NCBI RefSeq assembly: GCF_014925385.1
Contig: NZ_JACSDK010000001.1
Coordinates: 124,001-188,000 of the forward strand
Source: Pelagibius marinus
GTDB lineage: Bacteria; Pseudomonadota; Alphaproteobacteria; Kiloniellales; Kiloniellaceae
Reading direction: 5' to 3'
Length of the DNA: 64,000 nt
The notes beneath the pieces are model-generated. The model did no database searches. It had not been told where the DNA came from and saw only the letters and a program-made list of their open reading frames with translations. Both the position numbers and the translations under genes were made by a program. The number at the start of each line of letters is the position of its first letter. Within the stretch, counting starts at the first letter, position 1. Shown here piece by piece: positions 1 to 13,174 of the stretch.

Positions 1-569
1 TCCGCCGGAAAGTCCTCCGCCAGCAGGCCGCGCGGCCAGTCCGGCGCGACGCGGCGCGACGCCGCCAGGGACTCGCGCTCGAAGCTGCTGACCAGCGGCG
101 CCGGGCGGTCGGCCGGCCAGAGTTTCCGCAGCCGGGTGAGCGCCACCTCCGCCGTCTCGGCGGCCAGGCCCCGGGTCGGCTTGATCTCCACGTTGGGGGT
201 GAGGCCGAGATCCAGCAGGCAGGCCGCGGTCTCCTCCAGGGTCGGCACCCGACAGTCGGGCTGTCCCTTGAAGCGCTTGCCGGCGCGCCGGCTGTACTTC
301 TGCGTGAAGTGTCGGGTGGCGTCGAGGCCGCGCAGCTCGGAAAGCGGCGTCCGGTCCATGTCGCCCCTCGCGCCGGTGGTGCGCCGCAGGGTCTCGTCGT
401 GGAACAGCACCGGCTGGCCGTCGCCGGTCAGCATGACGTCGAACTCGACCCAGCTGACCCCGGCCGCCGCCGCCGCCTTCATGGAGGCGAGGGTGTTCTC
501 CGGCGCCAGCGCCTTGGCGCCGCGATGCCCCATGATCCTGGGCAAAGAAAAAGCCGGCGGAGAGGTCAT
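1..569 (-). CDS. glycerophosphodiester phosphodiesterase, C-terminus cut by window edge
   Basis: Hydrolyses glycerophosphodiesters to glycerol 3-phosphate and an alcohol. About 189 residues are visible; the gene runs off the left edge. Seen: an HRG motif at residues 15-17, APENT at 22-26, the E-F-D catalytic pair at 42-44 and a second histidine in LFHDET near 57, then NVEIKP further on. This is the order of the GDPD TIM-barrel family. No signal peptide is visible, so a cytoplasmic UgpQ-like enzyme is likely. The start at 569 is the most upstream ATG in frame; an internal ATG at 533 (MGHRG) is an alternative. It lies about 50 bases after pnp on the same strand, with no clear terminator between them. 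Confidence 0.85.
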   Translation of the reverse strand, partial: MTSPPAFSLPRIMGHRGAKALAPENTLASMKAAAAAGVSWVEFDVMLTGDGQPVLFHDETLRRTTGARGDMDRTPLSELRGLDATRHFTQKYSRRAGKRFKGQPDCRVPTLEETAACLLDLGLTPNVEIKPTRGLAAETAEVALTRLRKLWPADRPAPLVSSFERESLAASRRVAPDWPRGLLAEDFPA

Positions 570-620
570 GTCGCCATCACCCCGCCGCCGGCCGGTTCTT
601 GAACTGAAGCTTGAGGCGCC

Positions 621-2729
<2,109 letters not shown>

Positions 2730-2795
2730 GCTTTTAGGTCCTTCCAACCTTACGCCGGTCGGTATTTGCCAGATAGCAAAGCGCCGGACCCGCGC

Positions 2796-2836
2796 AAGGG
2801 GCGCCCGTCCCGGGGATCATTCCCCGGACGCCCCTT
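2796..2836 (-). promoter_or_regulatory. long stem-loop in the pnp leader
   Basis: An 8-bp outer stem (2796-2803 with 2829-2836) and a 7-bp inner stem (2810-2816 with 2821-2827) close a four-base loop, with an asymmetric internal loop between. It ends about 66 bases before the pnp start and has no T-run after it, so it does not look like a terminator. In E. coli the pnp leader forms a long hairpin that RNase III cuts, which starts autocontrol by PNPase. This hairpin sits where such an element would be expected; the function is inferred. Confidence 0.5.
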
Positions 2837-2983
2837 ACGTCGGCCCGGCCCTCAAAAGACCATCGTGCCGGCGTTGTCACGATGTCACTTACGTTCATTC
2901 CGTCCAATCGTCCGTCTCCGCGACGCCGTCGCTCGCTCAGGGCAAGGCGGCGCCGCCGCGGCACGGATCCTTCCGGCCTCGCC

Positions 2984-3253
2984 TTAGCGGCGCAGGCCCA
3001 AGCGCTGGATCAGGCCCTCGTAGCGGGACTTGTCCTTGCTCTTTACGTAGTCCAGCAGGCGCCGGCGTTGGCCGACCATGACCAGCAGGCCGCGGCGCGA
3101 GTGGAAATCCTTCTTATGGGTCTTGAGATGCTCGGTAAGGTTCGTGATCCGTTCGGTGAGGATCGCGACCTGGACCTCGGGCGAGCCCGTGTCACCGGTA
3201 TGGGTGCCATACTCTTCGACCAGCGCAGTCTTGCGCTCGGCAGTGATCGACAT
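2984..3253 (-). CDS. rpsO: 30S ribosomal protein S15
   Basis: Primary 16S rRNA-binding protein of the 30S platform. At 89 residues it has the normal S15 length. Recognisable blocks are [19 protein letters not shown] near residue 20, the [19 protein letters not shown] helix region, and the [12 protein letters not shown] and [12 protein letters not shown] ends. ATG 3253 is preceded by GGAGA nine bases upstream. It lies 18 bases after truB on the same strand and before pnp, the usual proteobacterial rpsO-pnp order. Confidence 0.98.
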   Translation of the reverse strand: MSITAERKTALVEEYGTHTGDTGSPEVQVAILTERITNLTEHLKTHKKDFHSRRGLLVMVGQRRRLLDYVKSKDKSRYEGLIQRLGLRR

Positions 3254-3271
3254 CGCTATGTCTCCATTAAA

Positions 3272-4228
3272 CTAAAGGTTCAAAACCCGGACCGGACGGA
3301 TGTCGCCTGCTTCGTAACGGGCCAGCGCCACCGGCTTGCCGCCGGCTGTGGTAATGACGATGGATCCGTTGCTGAGCTCGCTGATGCGATCGCGGTTGGC
3401 GCGCGCCACCATGGACACGGCCTGCCCGCAACGCAGGCGGTTCGCCTCGGTCTCGGAGAGAGCCAGCGCCGGGATGTCGTCCAGCGCTGTCTCCACCGGG
3501 AGCACCTGCTCCAAGGCGGCGGGACTATGCCCCATAGATTCCAGGGAATCCAGCGAAATCGCGTCGGCCTCGGTAAACGGGCCTACGGTTAATCTTCGCA
3601 GCTCCACGATGTGGGCCACGGTCCCTGTCGCCCGCCCCAGGTCCCGCGCCAGGGAGCGCATATAGGTGCCCTTGCCGCAGTGGACCTCGAAGACCGCGTG
3701 GTCGCGATCGGGCAGGTCCTCCAGGGTGATGGCGTGGACCGTGACCGTCCGCGGCTTCAGCTCGAAGTCGGCCTGGGCGCGGGCCAGGTCGTAGGCCCGC
3801 TGGCCGCCCACCTTGATGGCCGAGTAGAGCGGCGGAATCTGCTCGATCTCGCCGGTGAACCCGGGCAGCACGGCGCGGATCTCCGCCTCGTCGGGGCGGT
3901 GCGGGTTCTCCTCGATCACCTTGCCCTCGGCGTCGTCGGTCTCCGTCGCCTGGCCCCAGCGCAGGGTGAAGCGGTAGCTTTTCCGCCCGTCCATCACGTA
4001 GGACACGGTCTTGGTGGCCTCGCCCAGGGCGATGGGCAGCAGGCCGCTGGCCAGGGGATCCAGGGTGCCGCCGTGGCCGACCTTGCGCGGCTTCAGGATG
4101 CGCCGCACCCGGCCCACCACCTGGGTGGAGGTCAGGCCCAGCGGCTTGTCGATCACCAGCCAGCCGTTGACCGCCACGCCCTTCTTGCCGGCCCCGGCCG
4201 ACTTCGCGGGAGGGGCTTCACTGGCCAT
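3272..4228 (-). CDS. truB: tRNA pseudouridine(55) synthase
   Basis: Makes pseudouridine 55 in the T-loop of tRNAs. The 318-residue protein has the TruB opening GWLVIDKPLGLTSTQVV at about 22-38 and the catalytic motif GGTLDPLASGLLPI with D57 as the expected nucleophile. Further on are IPPLYSAIKVGGQRAYDLAR and CGKGTYMRSLARDLG, both typical of the family, and a PUA-like C-terminal part. Residues 1-20 are a low-complexity Ala/Lys extension. The start at 4228 overlaps the end of rbfA by 11 bases, which suggests translational coupling. Confidence 0.97.
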   Translation of the reverse strand: MASEAPPAKSAGAGKKGVAVNGWLVIDKPLGLTSTQVVGRVRRILKPRKVGHGGTLDPLASGLLPIALGEATKTVSYVMDGRKSYRFTLRWGQATETDDAEGKVIEENPHRPDEAEIRAVLPGFTGEIEQIPPLYSAIKVGGQRAYDLARAQADFELKPRTVTVHAITLEDLPDRDHAVFEVHCGKGTYMRSLARDLGRATGTVAHIVELRRLTVGPFTEADAISLDSLESMGHSPAALEQVLPVETALDDIPALALSETEANRLRCGQAVSMVARANRDRISELSNGSIVITTAGGKPVALARYEAGDIRPVRVLNL

Positions 4229-4685
4229 CGGGACCGCTCTCGCCGTCGTCGGGGGCGTCTTCGGCGTGGACGTCGCGCAAGACCTTGGGGTGGTGCAGAA
4301 TCTCGTTGATGTGGGCGGCCTCGTCGAAGGAGCGGTCGGCCTGGAATGACAGCCGCGGCGTGAAGCGCAGCTGCACCTCGTGGCCGAGCTGGCCGCGCAG
4401 GAAGCTGGCGGCGTGGTTCAGGGCTGCCACGATGGCCTCCAGATCGCCGCCGCCCAGCGGCACCACGAAGGCGGTGGCGCTCTTCAGGTCCGGGCTGACC
4501 CGCACCTCGGTCACCGTCAGGCTGATGTCGACCAGGTGAGGGTCACGCAGCTCGCCGCGCGCCAGCACCTGCGAGAGGGCATGGCGCAGCTCCTCGCCGA
4601 CGCGCAGCTGACGCTGGCTGCGGGCCCCTCCAGACTTGCTAGATGCGGATTTGCCGCGCCCCTTGGCGCTTCTCGGTAGAGCCAT
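4218..4685 (-). CDS. rbfA: 30S ribosome-binding factor A
   Basis: Late 30S maturation factor that helps 16S rRNA processing and cold adaptation. The 155-residue protein has a basic Ser/Gly/Lys-rich N-terminus, then RQLRVGEELRHALSQVLARG and VSPDLKSATAFVVPLGG, which fit the KH-like RbfA fold, and an acidic C-terminus (HAEDAPDDGESGPDGQ). I chose ATG 4685 (MALPRSAKG); the frame remains open upstream to 4829 but runs through infB coding sequence there. The gene sits between infB and truB in the conserved order and overlaps truB by 11 bases. Confidence 0.95.
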   Translation of the reverse strand: MALPRSAKGRGKSASSKSGGARSQRQLRVGEELRHALSQVLARGELRDPHLVDISLTVTEVRVSPDLKSATAFVVPLGGGDLEAIVAALNHAASFLRGQLGHEVQLRFTPRLSFQADRSFDEAAHINEILHHPKVLRDVHAEDAPDDGESGPDGQ

Positions 4686-4738
4686 GACTTGATCCCGGCC
4701 CCAGGCGGCCGGCGGTGCGGCCGCCGGGCTGCCCAAGT

Positions 4739-7336
<2,598 letters not shown>

Positions 7337-7341
7337 CTCTT

Positions 7342-8052
7342 CTAGCGCTCACCTTCGGTGGGGCGCCCAACCCCGGTTCCTTGATCCGCCGCGCCGCGCA
7401 GGGCCGCAAGGCGCTGAATCTCTCTCGTCAAACTCTCGGCGAAGCGGCCCGGTGCGACGGCGACATGCACCGCCGCCTCGCGGCCAACCGCCGCCCCCAG
7501 TTCCGCGGCGCCGCAGAACGCCATGAGGGGCATTTTCGGACCCACGGCCCGCGCCAGGGCCCGGACCTTGTCGCGGCCATCGTCCGCGGCATCGTCCGCC
7601 TGCACCAACAGGCCTGCCTCCCCGGCGCGCAGGACAGACTTCACCTTTTCGAAGCCCGCCGATACCGCGCCGGCGCGGCGGGCGAGACCCAGCAGTTCGA
7701 GGCAGCGCTTCAGCAGCAATTCCTCGACCTGCCGGGGCAGATCCTCAGGCACGCGAACTTGCCTCTTCGCCGCTTTGGCAAAGAGGTTCCGCGTGCAGGC
7801 CCTGTCCATCATATCGCGACGGGCCTGCAACCACAAACCCCGCCCGGGCAGGCGCTCGGCCAGGTCCGGCACCACAACGCCGTCGGGGCCGACGACGAAA
7901 CGCAGCAGCTCCGCCTTGGGCAGCACCCGGCCGCTGGCCAGGCAGCGGCGTTCCGGCGCCGCCGGGCCCTGCCCGGCACCGCGCCGATGCTTCGCCGCCC
8001 CGCGCTTGCGGGCGGGCTTGGCGTCCTGGCCGTGTTGCGCCGTTGCCGTCAT
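7342..8052 (-). CDS. ylxR: YlxR-family RNA-binding protein with a ribosomal L7Ae-like domain
   Basis: The 236-residue protein has two parts. The first (about 25-110) is a YlxR/DUF448 domain with [19 protein letters not shown] and the GRGLWL signature. The second (about 115-210) resembles the L7Ae/L30e RNA-binding fold ([21 protein letters not shown]). The fusion is common in alphaproteobacteria and lies between nusA and infB, as here. The exact role is unsettled; nucleoid, transcription and tRNA-processing links have been proposed for YlxR. The start at 8052 is 11 bases after the nusA stop. The low-complexity N-terminus (residues 1-25) is basic. Confidence 0.9.
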   Translation of the reverse strand: MTATAQHGQDAKPARKRGAAKHRRGAGQGPAAPERRCLASGRVLPKAELLRFVVGPDGVVVPDLAERLPGRGLWLQARRDMMDRACTRNLFAKAAKRQVRVPEDLPRQVEELLLKRCLELLGLARRAGAVSAGFEKVKSVLRAGEAGLLVQADDAADDGRDKVRALARAVGPKMPLMAFCGAAELGAAVGREAAVHVAVAPGRFAESLTREIQRLAALRGAADQGTGVGRPTEGER

Positions 8053-8063
8053 TCCCGTCAGCT

Positions 8064-9722
8064 TCAGTCCTCCGTCCCGGCGGCTTCAGCGGCCTCTTCG
8101 GCCTCGTCTTCCCCGGCACCTTCTTCCCCGGCACCGTCCTCTTGCGGCTCGTCGTCGAACCAGTGCGCGCGCGCCGCCATGATGATGGCGTTGGCGTCGT
8201 CCTGGCTCATCGCGCTGCCTTGCAGCACGCGCTCGACTTCGGCCTCTTCCAGAGAAGCCATGCCTTCCAGATTGTGCTCGCCGCGCTGGCTCGAGAGGGC
8301 GAAGCGCAGCTCGTCGGCGGCCAGGTCGGCCAGGTCGTCCAGGGTCTTCACACCCTGCTCGCCCAGCGTCACCAGCATGGTCGGAGTGATCCCCTCCAGC
8401 TCGCCGAGCTCGTCGGAAACGCCCAGCTCACGCCGGCGCTCCTCGTTAAAGCGGTCCATCTCTTCCAGATGGCTGCGGGCGCGGGCGCGCAGCTCCTCGG
8501 CGACTTCCTCGTCGAAGCCTTCGATCTGCGCCAGTTCCTCGACGGGGACGAAGGCCACCTGCTCCAGGGCGGTGAAGCCTTCCGTCACCAGGAGATGGGC
8601 AATGACGTCGTCGACATCAAGGGCGTCGATGAACATCTGCGAGCGACCGCGGAATTCCTCCTGACGGCGGCGGGATTCCGTCTCCTCGGTCATGATGTCG
8701 ATGTCCCAGCCGGTCAGGATCGAGGCCAGGCGCACGTTCTGGCCGCGCCGGCCGATGGCCAGGGACAGCTGGTCGTCGGGCACCACCACTTCGATGCGGT
8801 GGGCGTCCTCGTCCAGAACCACCTTGGAAACCTCGGCCGGGGCCAGGGCGTTGACCACGAAGGTCGCGGTGTCTTCCGACCAGGGAATGATGTCGATCTT
8901 CTCGCCCTGCAGCTCGCTGACCACGGCCTGCACGCGGCTGCCGCGCATGCCCACGCAGGCGCCGACCGGGTCGATGGAGCTGTCGTAGGAGATCACGGCG
9001 ATCTTGGCGCGGCTGCCCGGATCGCGGGCCACGGCCTTCAGCTCGATGATGCCGTCATAGATCTCCGGCACTTCCTGGGCGAAAAGCTTGGCCATGAATT
9101 GCGGGTGGCTGCGCGACAGGAAGATCTGCGGGCCGCGCGGCTCCTCGCGCACGTCGTAGATGTAGGCGCGCACCCGGTCGCCGGTACGGAAGGATTCCCG
9201 CGGCAGGGTCTCGTCGCGGCGCATCAGCGCCTCGGCGCGGCCCAGGTCGACGGTGACGTTGCCGAACTCGTTGCGCTTGACGATGCCGTTGACCACCTCG
9301 CCGACGCGGTCCTTGTATTCCTCGAACTGACGCTTGCGCTCGGCTTCGCGGACCTTCTGGACGATGACCTGCTTGGCGGTCTGGGCGGCGATGCGGCCCA
9401 GGTCGATCGGCGGCAGCTCCTCGATGATGAACTCACCGACGTTGATCCCGTCCTGGCGCGCCTGGGCGTCCTTGGTCTGAATCTGGGTGAACTCGTTCTC
9501 CACCTCGTCGGCGACCTCGCGGTAGCGGCGCAGGCGCACCTCGCCGGACTTGCGGTCGATTTCCGCGCGGATGTCGTGTTCGTGGCCGTACTTGGCGCGG
9601 CCGGCCTTGGAAATGGCCTGCTCCATCGCCTCTAGAACCTCGTCACGCTCGATCGACTTCTCGCGCGCCACCGCATCGGCGACCTGGAGAAGTTCGGTTC
9701 GTGCAAGAGCGCTGGTATCCAT
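8064..9722 (-). CDS. nusA: transcription termination/antitermination factor NusA
   Basis: Binds RNA polymerase and nascent RNA, modulating pausing, termination and rRNA antitermination. The 552-residue protein shows the N-terminal polymerase-binding domain ([20 protein letters not shown]), an S1 domain, two KH domains ([20 protein letters not shown] and [16 protein letters not shown]) and two C-terminal acidic-repeat regions, with a Glu/Ala-rich tail. I chose ATG 9722 ([10 protein letters not shown]), with GAGACGAG upstream; an in-frame TTG lies six codons earlier. It follows rimP by 30 bases. Confidence 0.97.
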   Translation of the reverse strand: MDTSALARTELLQVADAVAREKSIERDEVLEAMEQAISKAGRAKYGHEHDIRAEIDRKSGEVRLRRYREVADEVENEFTQIQTKDAQARQDGINVGEFIIEELPPIDLGRIAAQTAKQVIVQKVREAERKRQFEEYKDRVGEVVNGIVKRNEFGNVTVDLGRAEALMRRDETLPRESFRTGDRVRAYIYDVREEPRGPQIFLSRSHPQFMAKLFAQEVPEIYDGIIELKAVARDPGSRAKIAVISYDSSIDPVGACVGMRGSRVQAVVSELQGEKIDIIPWSEDTATFVVNALAPAEVSKVVLDEDAHRIEVVVPDDQLSLAIGRRGQNVRLASILTGWDIDIMTEETESRRRQEEFRGRSQMFIDALDVDDVIAHLLVTEGFTALEQVAFVPVEELAQIEGFDEEVAEELRARARSHLEEMDRFNEERRRELGVSDELGELEGITPTMLVTLGEQGVKTLDDLADLAADELRFALSSQRGEHNLEGMASLEEAEVERVLQGSAMSQDDANAIIMAARAHWFDDEPQEDGAGEEGAGEDEAEEAAEAAGTED

Positions 9723-9752
9723 AGCTCGTCTCGTTCCCAAGAAGTCTCGTTG

Positions 9753-10337
9753 TCAGTCCGTTCCGTCCTGGCCGTCCTCGGCAGCCTCGGGGCTGCTGGC
9801 AGCGATCAGGTCGTCGGTAATCACCAGTTTGGCCTTCATCATCTCGGCGAAGGGCAGGACGGTCTCGCCCTCTTCGCAGGCCAGTACAATGTTCTCGTCG
9901 CGGGTGCCGAGAAGGCGCCCGCGGAAGCGGCGGCGCTCGTCGATCGGCATCTGCATCTCGACCTTTGCCTCGAAGCCGGCGAAGCGGTCGAAGTCGGCCA
10001 GGCGGGTCAGCGGCCGGTCCAGGCCGGGCGAGCTGACCTCCAGGGTATAGGCGCTGTCGATCGGATCCTCGACATCGAGGATCGCCGCAGCAGCGCGGCT
10101 GATCGCGGCGCAGTCGTCAACGTTCATGCCGCCGTCGCTGCGCCGCTCGGCCATGATCTGCAGACACAGGCGATCCCCGCCCGACAGCAGCACGCGCACG
10201 ATATCGTAGCCCATCGCCTCGACCGCCGGGGCGATCAGGCGTTCGACTTCCGCCGCCTTGCCCTCGCTGGTTTTGGCAGGACCGCGGCCGCTGGCGTCGG
10301 CCAGCCCTGAGGAAGCCCCTTTCAAGGCCTGGGACAC
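9753..10337 (-). CDS. rimP: ribosome maturation factor RimP
   Basis: Needed for late 30S assembly, working with RbfA and RimM. The 194-residue protein contains VERLIAPAVEAMGYDIVRVLL, the core block DCAAISRAAAAILDVEDPI and YTLEVSSPGLDRPLTRLADF, all diagnostic of RimP. I chose GTG 10337 because GGAGGA lies seven bases upstream (10343-10348 on the plus strand); an open frame continues to 10475, but through a terminator-like hairpin. The first 30 residues or so are an extension relative to the shortest homologues. It heads the rimP-nusA-ylxR-infB unit. Confidence 0.95.
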   Translation of the reverse strand: MSQALKGASSGLADASGRGPAKTSEGKAAEVERLIAPAVEAMGYDIVRVLLSGGDRLCLQIMAERRSDGGMNVDDCAAISRAAAAILDVEDPIDSAYTLEVSSPGLDRPLTRLADFDRFAGFEAKVEMQMPIDERRRFRGRLLGTRDENIVLACEEGETVLPFAEMMKAKLVITDDLIAASSPEAAEDGQDGTD

Positions 10338-10366
10338 ACCCGTCCTCCGCTCATGGATTACGTAAT

Positions 10367-10391
10367 AAAAAAGGCGGGCCAGAGGCCCACC
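10367..10391 (-). terminator. intrinsic terminator or attenuator before rimP
   Basis: On the minus strand an 8-bp stem (GGTGGGCC with GGCCCGCC, one G-T pair) closes a TCT loop and is followed at once by six T residues, the textbook shape of an intrinsic terminator. It ends about 30 bases before the rimP GTG and 18 bases before its GGAGGA. It lies 148 bases after the trmB stop, so it could end trmB transcripts or attenuate a leader starting in the trmB-rimP gap. Confidence 0.75.
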
Positions 10392-10538
10392 GCTCGGTAG
10401 CCCGACGGTATCTTTTACTCCGACACCGCCACCTTGACTGAGCCGGACTGTACGCCCGTAACCCGCAGCCTGCAAGCCCTTTCGCCGAGTCGGGCCGGCG
10501 GGCGGAGGGGGTGGGGCGCCACCCTTCCAGCAGCGAAA

Positions 10539-11252
10539 TTAACTTGAATAACAGGTATTTTTACGGGGCCTGCGGCGCAGGCGCAAATAGGCGGGGCGCC
10601 GGCCGGCCTTCAGGGCCTTCTCCTCATAGCGTGTCGGTGGCCAGTCGTCGGGCCGCAGCCGCCAGTCGGCCGGACCCGCAACCTGCCAGGCAAAGGCCGG
10701 ATGGTCGCTGAGCCGCTGCAGGGCCCAGGACAGGTAGCCCGGATCGTCGGTGGCGAAGCGCAGCTCGCCGCCGTCCTTCAGCAGCCGGGCCAGCAGGTCC
10801 AGGGTTTCGCGCTGGATCAGCCGGCGCTTGTGGTGGCGCTTCTTGGGCCAGGGGTCGGGAAAGAGGATGAAGACCCGGTCCAGGACCGCGTCGGGCAGCC
10901 GCTCCATGAGATCGCGGGCGTCACCCAGATAGATCCGCAGCGGCGCCTCGGCGCCCCGTTCGCGGAGTTGGCCCAGCAAGGTGGCGACGCCGGTGACGAA
11001 GTACTCGGCGCCGATGAAGCCGGTGCCGGGATTGTGGGCCGCCTGCCAGGCCAGGTGCTCGCCGCCGCCGAAGCCGATCTCCAGGAAAAGCCGTTCCGGC
11101 AGCGGATCGAAGAGCTCCTGTGGGCGCAGCGGACGCTCTTCCTCCGGCAGGGTGATTTCCAGGCGCGGCAGAGCTTCCTCGAGCAGGGCCTTGCGCCCCG
11201 CGCGCAGCGGCCGGCCTTGCCGGCGGCCGTAGGTGTTACGCCGCGCCGCCAT
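10539..11252 (-). CDS. trmB: tRNA (guanine-N7-)-methyltransferase
   Basis: Methylates G46 of tRNAs using SAM. In this 237-residue protein the SAM-binding motif is LEIGFGGGEHLAWQA near residue 56, followed by FIGAEYFVTGV, IYLGDARDLMERL and the TrmB signature FPDPWPKKRHHKRRL near 135, where the aspartate is catalytic. The C-terminus has TRYEEKALKAGR, also typical. It lies 33 bases after metK, which makes its cofactor. The start is ATG 11252. Confidence 0.96.
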   Translation of the reverse strand: MAARRNTYGRRQGRPLRAGRKALLEEALPRLEITLPEEERPLRPQELFDPLPERLFLEIGFGGGEHLAWQAAHNPGTGFIGAEYFVTGVATLLGQLRERGAEAPLRIYLGDARDLMERLPDAVLDRVFILFPDPWPKKRHHKRRLIQRETLDLLARLLKDGGELRFATDDPGYLSWALQRLSDHPAFAWQVAGPADWRLRPDDWPPTRYEEKALKAGRRPAYLRLRRRPRKNTCYSS

Positions 11253-11285
11253 AGTCCCTGGATCCTCGAAAGGAAGAGGCCCGGC

Positions 11286-12458
11286 TCAGGCTCCGAAGGC
11301 GCTGCGCAGACCGTCGACCAAGTCCGTGCGCTCCCAGGAGAAGCCGCCGTCCGGGTCGACCGCGCGCCCGAAGTGCCCATAGGCGGCGGTGCGCGCGTAG
11401 ATCGGCCTCGACAGCTGCAGGTGCTCGCGGATGCCGCGCGGCGAGAGGTCCATCAGGTCCTGCAGCGCCTTTGCCAGCTTGCCTTCGTCAACCTTGCCGC
11501 TGCCCTGGGTGTCGACGTAGACCGACAGCGGCTTGGACACGCCGATGGCGTAGGACAGCTGGATGGTGCAGTGGTCGGCCAGCTCCGCGGCCACCACGTT
11601 CTTGGCCAGGTAGCGCGCCGCGTAGGCGGCGGAACGGTCCACCTTGGTCGGGTCCTTGCCGGAGAAGGCGCCGCCGCCATGCGGAGCCGCGCCACCATAG
11701 GTGTCGACGATGATCTTGCGCCCGGTCAGGCCGCAGTCGCCGTCCGGCCCGCCGATGACGAAGCGGCCGGTCGGGTTCACGTAGAACTCCTCCTCCGGGC
11801 ACATCCAGCCCTCGGGCAGCACGTTGACCACGTGCGGGCGCACGATCTCGCGCACCTCGTCCTGGTCCAGGTCGCCGGTGTGCTGGGTGGAGACCACCAC
11901 CGAGGTGGCGCGCACCGGCTTGCCGTCGACGTACTCCAGCGTCACCTGGCTCTTGGAATCAGGGCCGAGGCCCGGCTCGGAACCGGAGTGCCGCGCTTCG
12001 GCCAGGGAGCGCAGAATTGAGTGGGAGAAGTGGATCGGCGCCGGCATGAGGTTCTCGGTCTCGCGGCAGGCATAGCCGAACATGATGCCCTGGTCGCCGG
12101 CGCCCTCGTCCTTGTTGCCCGCGGCGTCGACGCCCTGGGCGATGTCGACGGACTGGGCGTGGACGTAGTTTTCCACCATCATCCGGCTCCAGTGGAAGCC
12201 GTCCTGCTCGTAGCCGATTTCCTTCACCGCGGCGCGCACGACCTGCTCCAAAAGCTCCTTGGTGACATCGTCGGGGCCGCGTACCTCGCCGGCCAGCACC
12301 ACCCGGTTGGTGGTCGCGAGAGTCTCCACGGCAACGCGCGAATAGGGATCGTGCGTCAGGTAGGTGTCGACGATCGCATCGGAAATCCGGTCGCAGACCT
12401 TGTCCGGATGTCCTTCTGAAACGGATTCGCTGGTGAAGAGGTAGTTGCCGTTGCGCAC
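11286..12458 (-). CDS. metK: S-adenosylmethionine synthase
   Basis: Makes SAM from methionine and ATP. The 390-residue protein has [20 protein letters not shown] near residue 10, the signature [15 protein letters not shown] near 122 and [20 protein letters not shown] near 260, all canonical MetK motifs. The start at 12458 is GTG, supported by GGGAG eight bases upstream. It follows the XRE regulator gene by 135 bases, a gap holding a perfect palindrome. I saw no recognisable SAM riboswitch there. Confidence 0.98.
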   Translation of the reverse strand: MRNGNYLFTSESVSEGHPDKVCDRISDAIVDTYLTHDPYSRVAVETLATTNRVVLAGEVRGPDDVTKELLEQVVRAAVKEIGYEQDGFHWSRMMVENYVHAQSVDIAQGVDAAGNKDEGAGDQGIMFGYACRETENLMPAPIHFSHSILRSLAEARHSGSEPGLGPDSKSQVTLEYVDGKPVRATSVVVSTQHTGDLDQDEVREIVRPHVVNVLPEGWMCPEEEFYVNPTGRFVIGGPDGDCGLTGRKIIVDTYGGAAPHGGGAFSGKDPTKVDRSAAYAARYLAKNVVAAELADHCTIQLSYAIGVSKPLSVYVDTQGSGKVDEGKLAKALQDLMDLSPRGIREHLQLSRPIYARTAAYGHFGRAVDPDGGFSWERTDLVDGLRSAFGA

Positions 12459-12530
12459 TGCGATGCTCCCGCCGTTCGGGCTAAAGGTTTTGGAGTAAGC
12501 CCGGTGGGAATAACGACGCGCAAGCGCAAA

Positions 12531-12546
12531 TGCAAGAACACTTGCA
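12531..12546. promoter_or_regulatory. perfect palindrome between the XRE regulator and metK, candidate operator
   Basis: Six-base arms TGCAAG and CTTGCA are separated by four bases, about 73 bases before the metK start. Further GCAAG/GCGC-type half sites lie just beside it (12519-12535). An operator for the neighbouring helix-turn-helix protein is the simplest idea, but no binding data are available and a transcript hairpin remains possible. Confidence 0.4.
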
Positions 12547-12593
12547 GGCCGGATACAATTGAGAAGCTGGCGGTTCCCGAAAGAGGGAGGAGC

Positions 12594-13067
12594 TTAATCC
12601 TCGGTCTTCGGCGGCATGCCCCCGGCGCCGGCCGCGGCCAGGGCCTTGGTCATCTCGAACAGGCGCTTGCGCACGCTGGGCTCTTGGATCTTGTAGTAGG
12701 CCCGCACCAGTTCCAGCGTCTCGCGCTTGACCATCGGATCCAGCTCCTGCTCGGGCATCGGCTGTTCCCGTCCCGGCGCCTGCGCGGGCGAAGAGGCCGC
12801 GACGTCGTCGGGCATCTCGTCGAAGAAGAAGCCGACCGGCACGTCGAGAACCCGCGAGAGATCGAACAGGCGGCTGGCGCCGACCCGGTTGGCCCCGCGT
12901 TCGTACTTCTGGACCTGCTGGAATGTGAGGCCAATGGCCTCGCCGAGTTTTTCCTGGCTCATGCCGAGAAGCGTCCGCCGCAAACGGACTCTGCTGCCGA
13001 CATGAACATCAACCGGATTGGGTCCGCCAAGCTGGCGGTCACCCGGCGGCACGCCGCGTCGCGCCAT
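12594..13067 (-). CDS. XRE-family helix-turn-helix regulator (PraR/PhrR-like)
   Basis: Cro/CI-type DNA-binding protein of 157 residues. The helix-turn-helix lies around residues 22-75: RVRLRRTLLGMSQEKLGEAI, then TFQQVQKYERGANRVGASRLF and DLSRVLDVPVGFFFDE. The C-terminal half is acidic then helical (VRAYYKIQEPSVRKRLFEMTKAL). Regulators of this type at this place between lnt and metK are conserved in many alphaproteobacteria and include PraR and PhrR, studied in rhizobia; the equivalence here is inferred. I preferred ATG 13067 to ATG 13073 because AGGTG is eight bases upstream of the former but only two of the latter. Palindromes flank the gene. Confidence 0.85.
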   Translation of the reverse strand: MARRGVPPGDRQLGGPNPVDVHVGSRVRLRRTLLGMSQEKLGEAIGLTFQQVQKYERGANRVGASRLFDLSRVLDVPVGFFFDEMPDDVAASSPAQAPGREQPMPEQELDPMVKRETLELVRAYYKIQEPSVRKRLFEMTKALAAAGAGGMPPKTED

Positions 13068-13117
13068 CCGCATCTCACCTCATGTGAAGGATAGGGTTAG
13101 AACCGTAGGACTAAAGA

Positions 13118-13131
13118 CATACCGATGTATG
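13118..13131. promoter_or_regulatory. palindrome upstream of the XRE regulator, candidate operator
   Basis: Five-base arms CATAC and GTATG with four bases between lie about 50 bases before the regulator start, in an AT-rich leader. A second weaker inverted repeat, TTGA and TCAA around TCAG, lies at 13143-13154. Spacer length matches the palindrome before metK, but the arms differ, so one protein binding both is not assured. Confidence 0.3.
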
Positions 13132-13174
13132 CCAACACCCAGTTGATCAGTCAAGCCCCACTGACCCTAGCCTA

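Noticed and set aside
12459-12593. SAM riboswitch upstream of metK
   Set aside because: SAM-II and SAM/SAH elements precede such genes in some alphaproteobacteria. Here GGGCTAAAGG-like sequence occurs only on the wrong strand, and the SAM/SAH core is missing.
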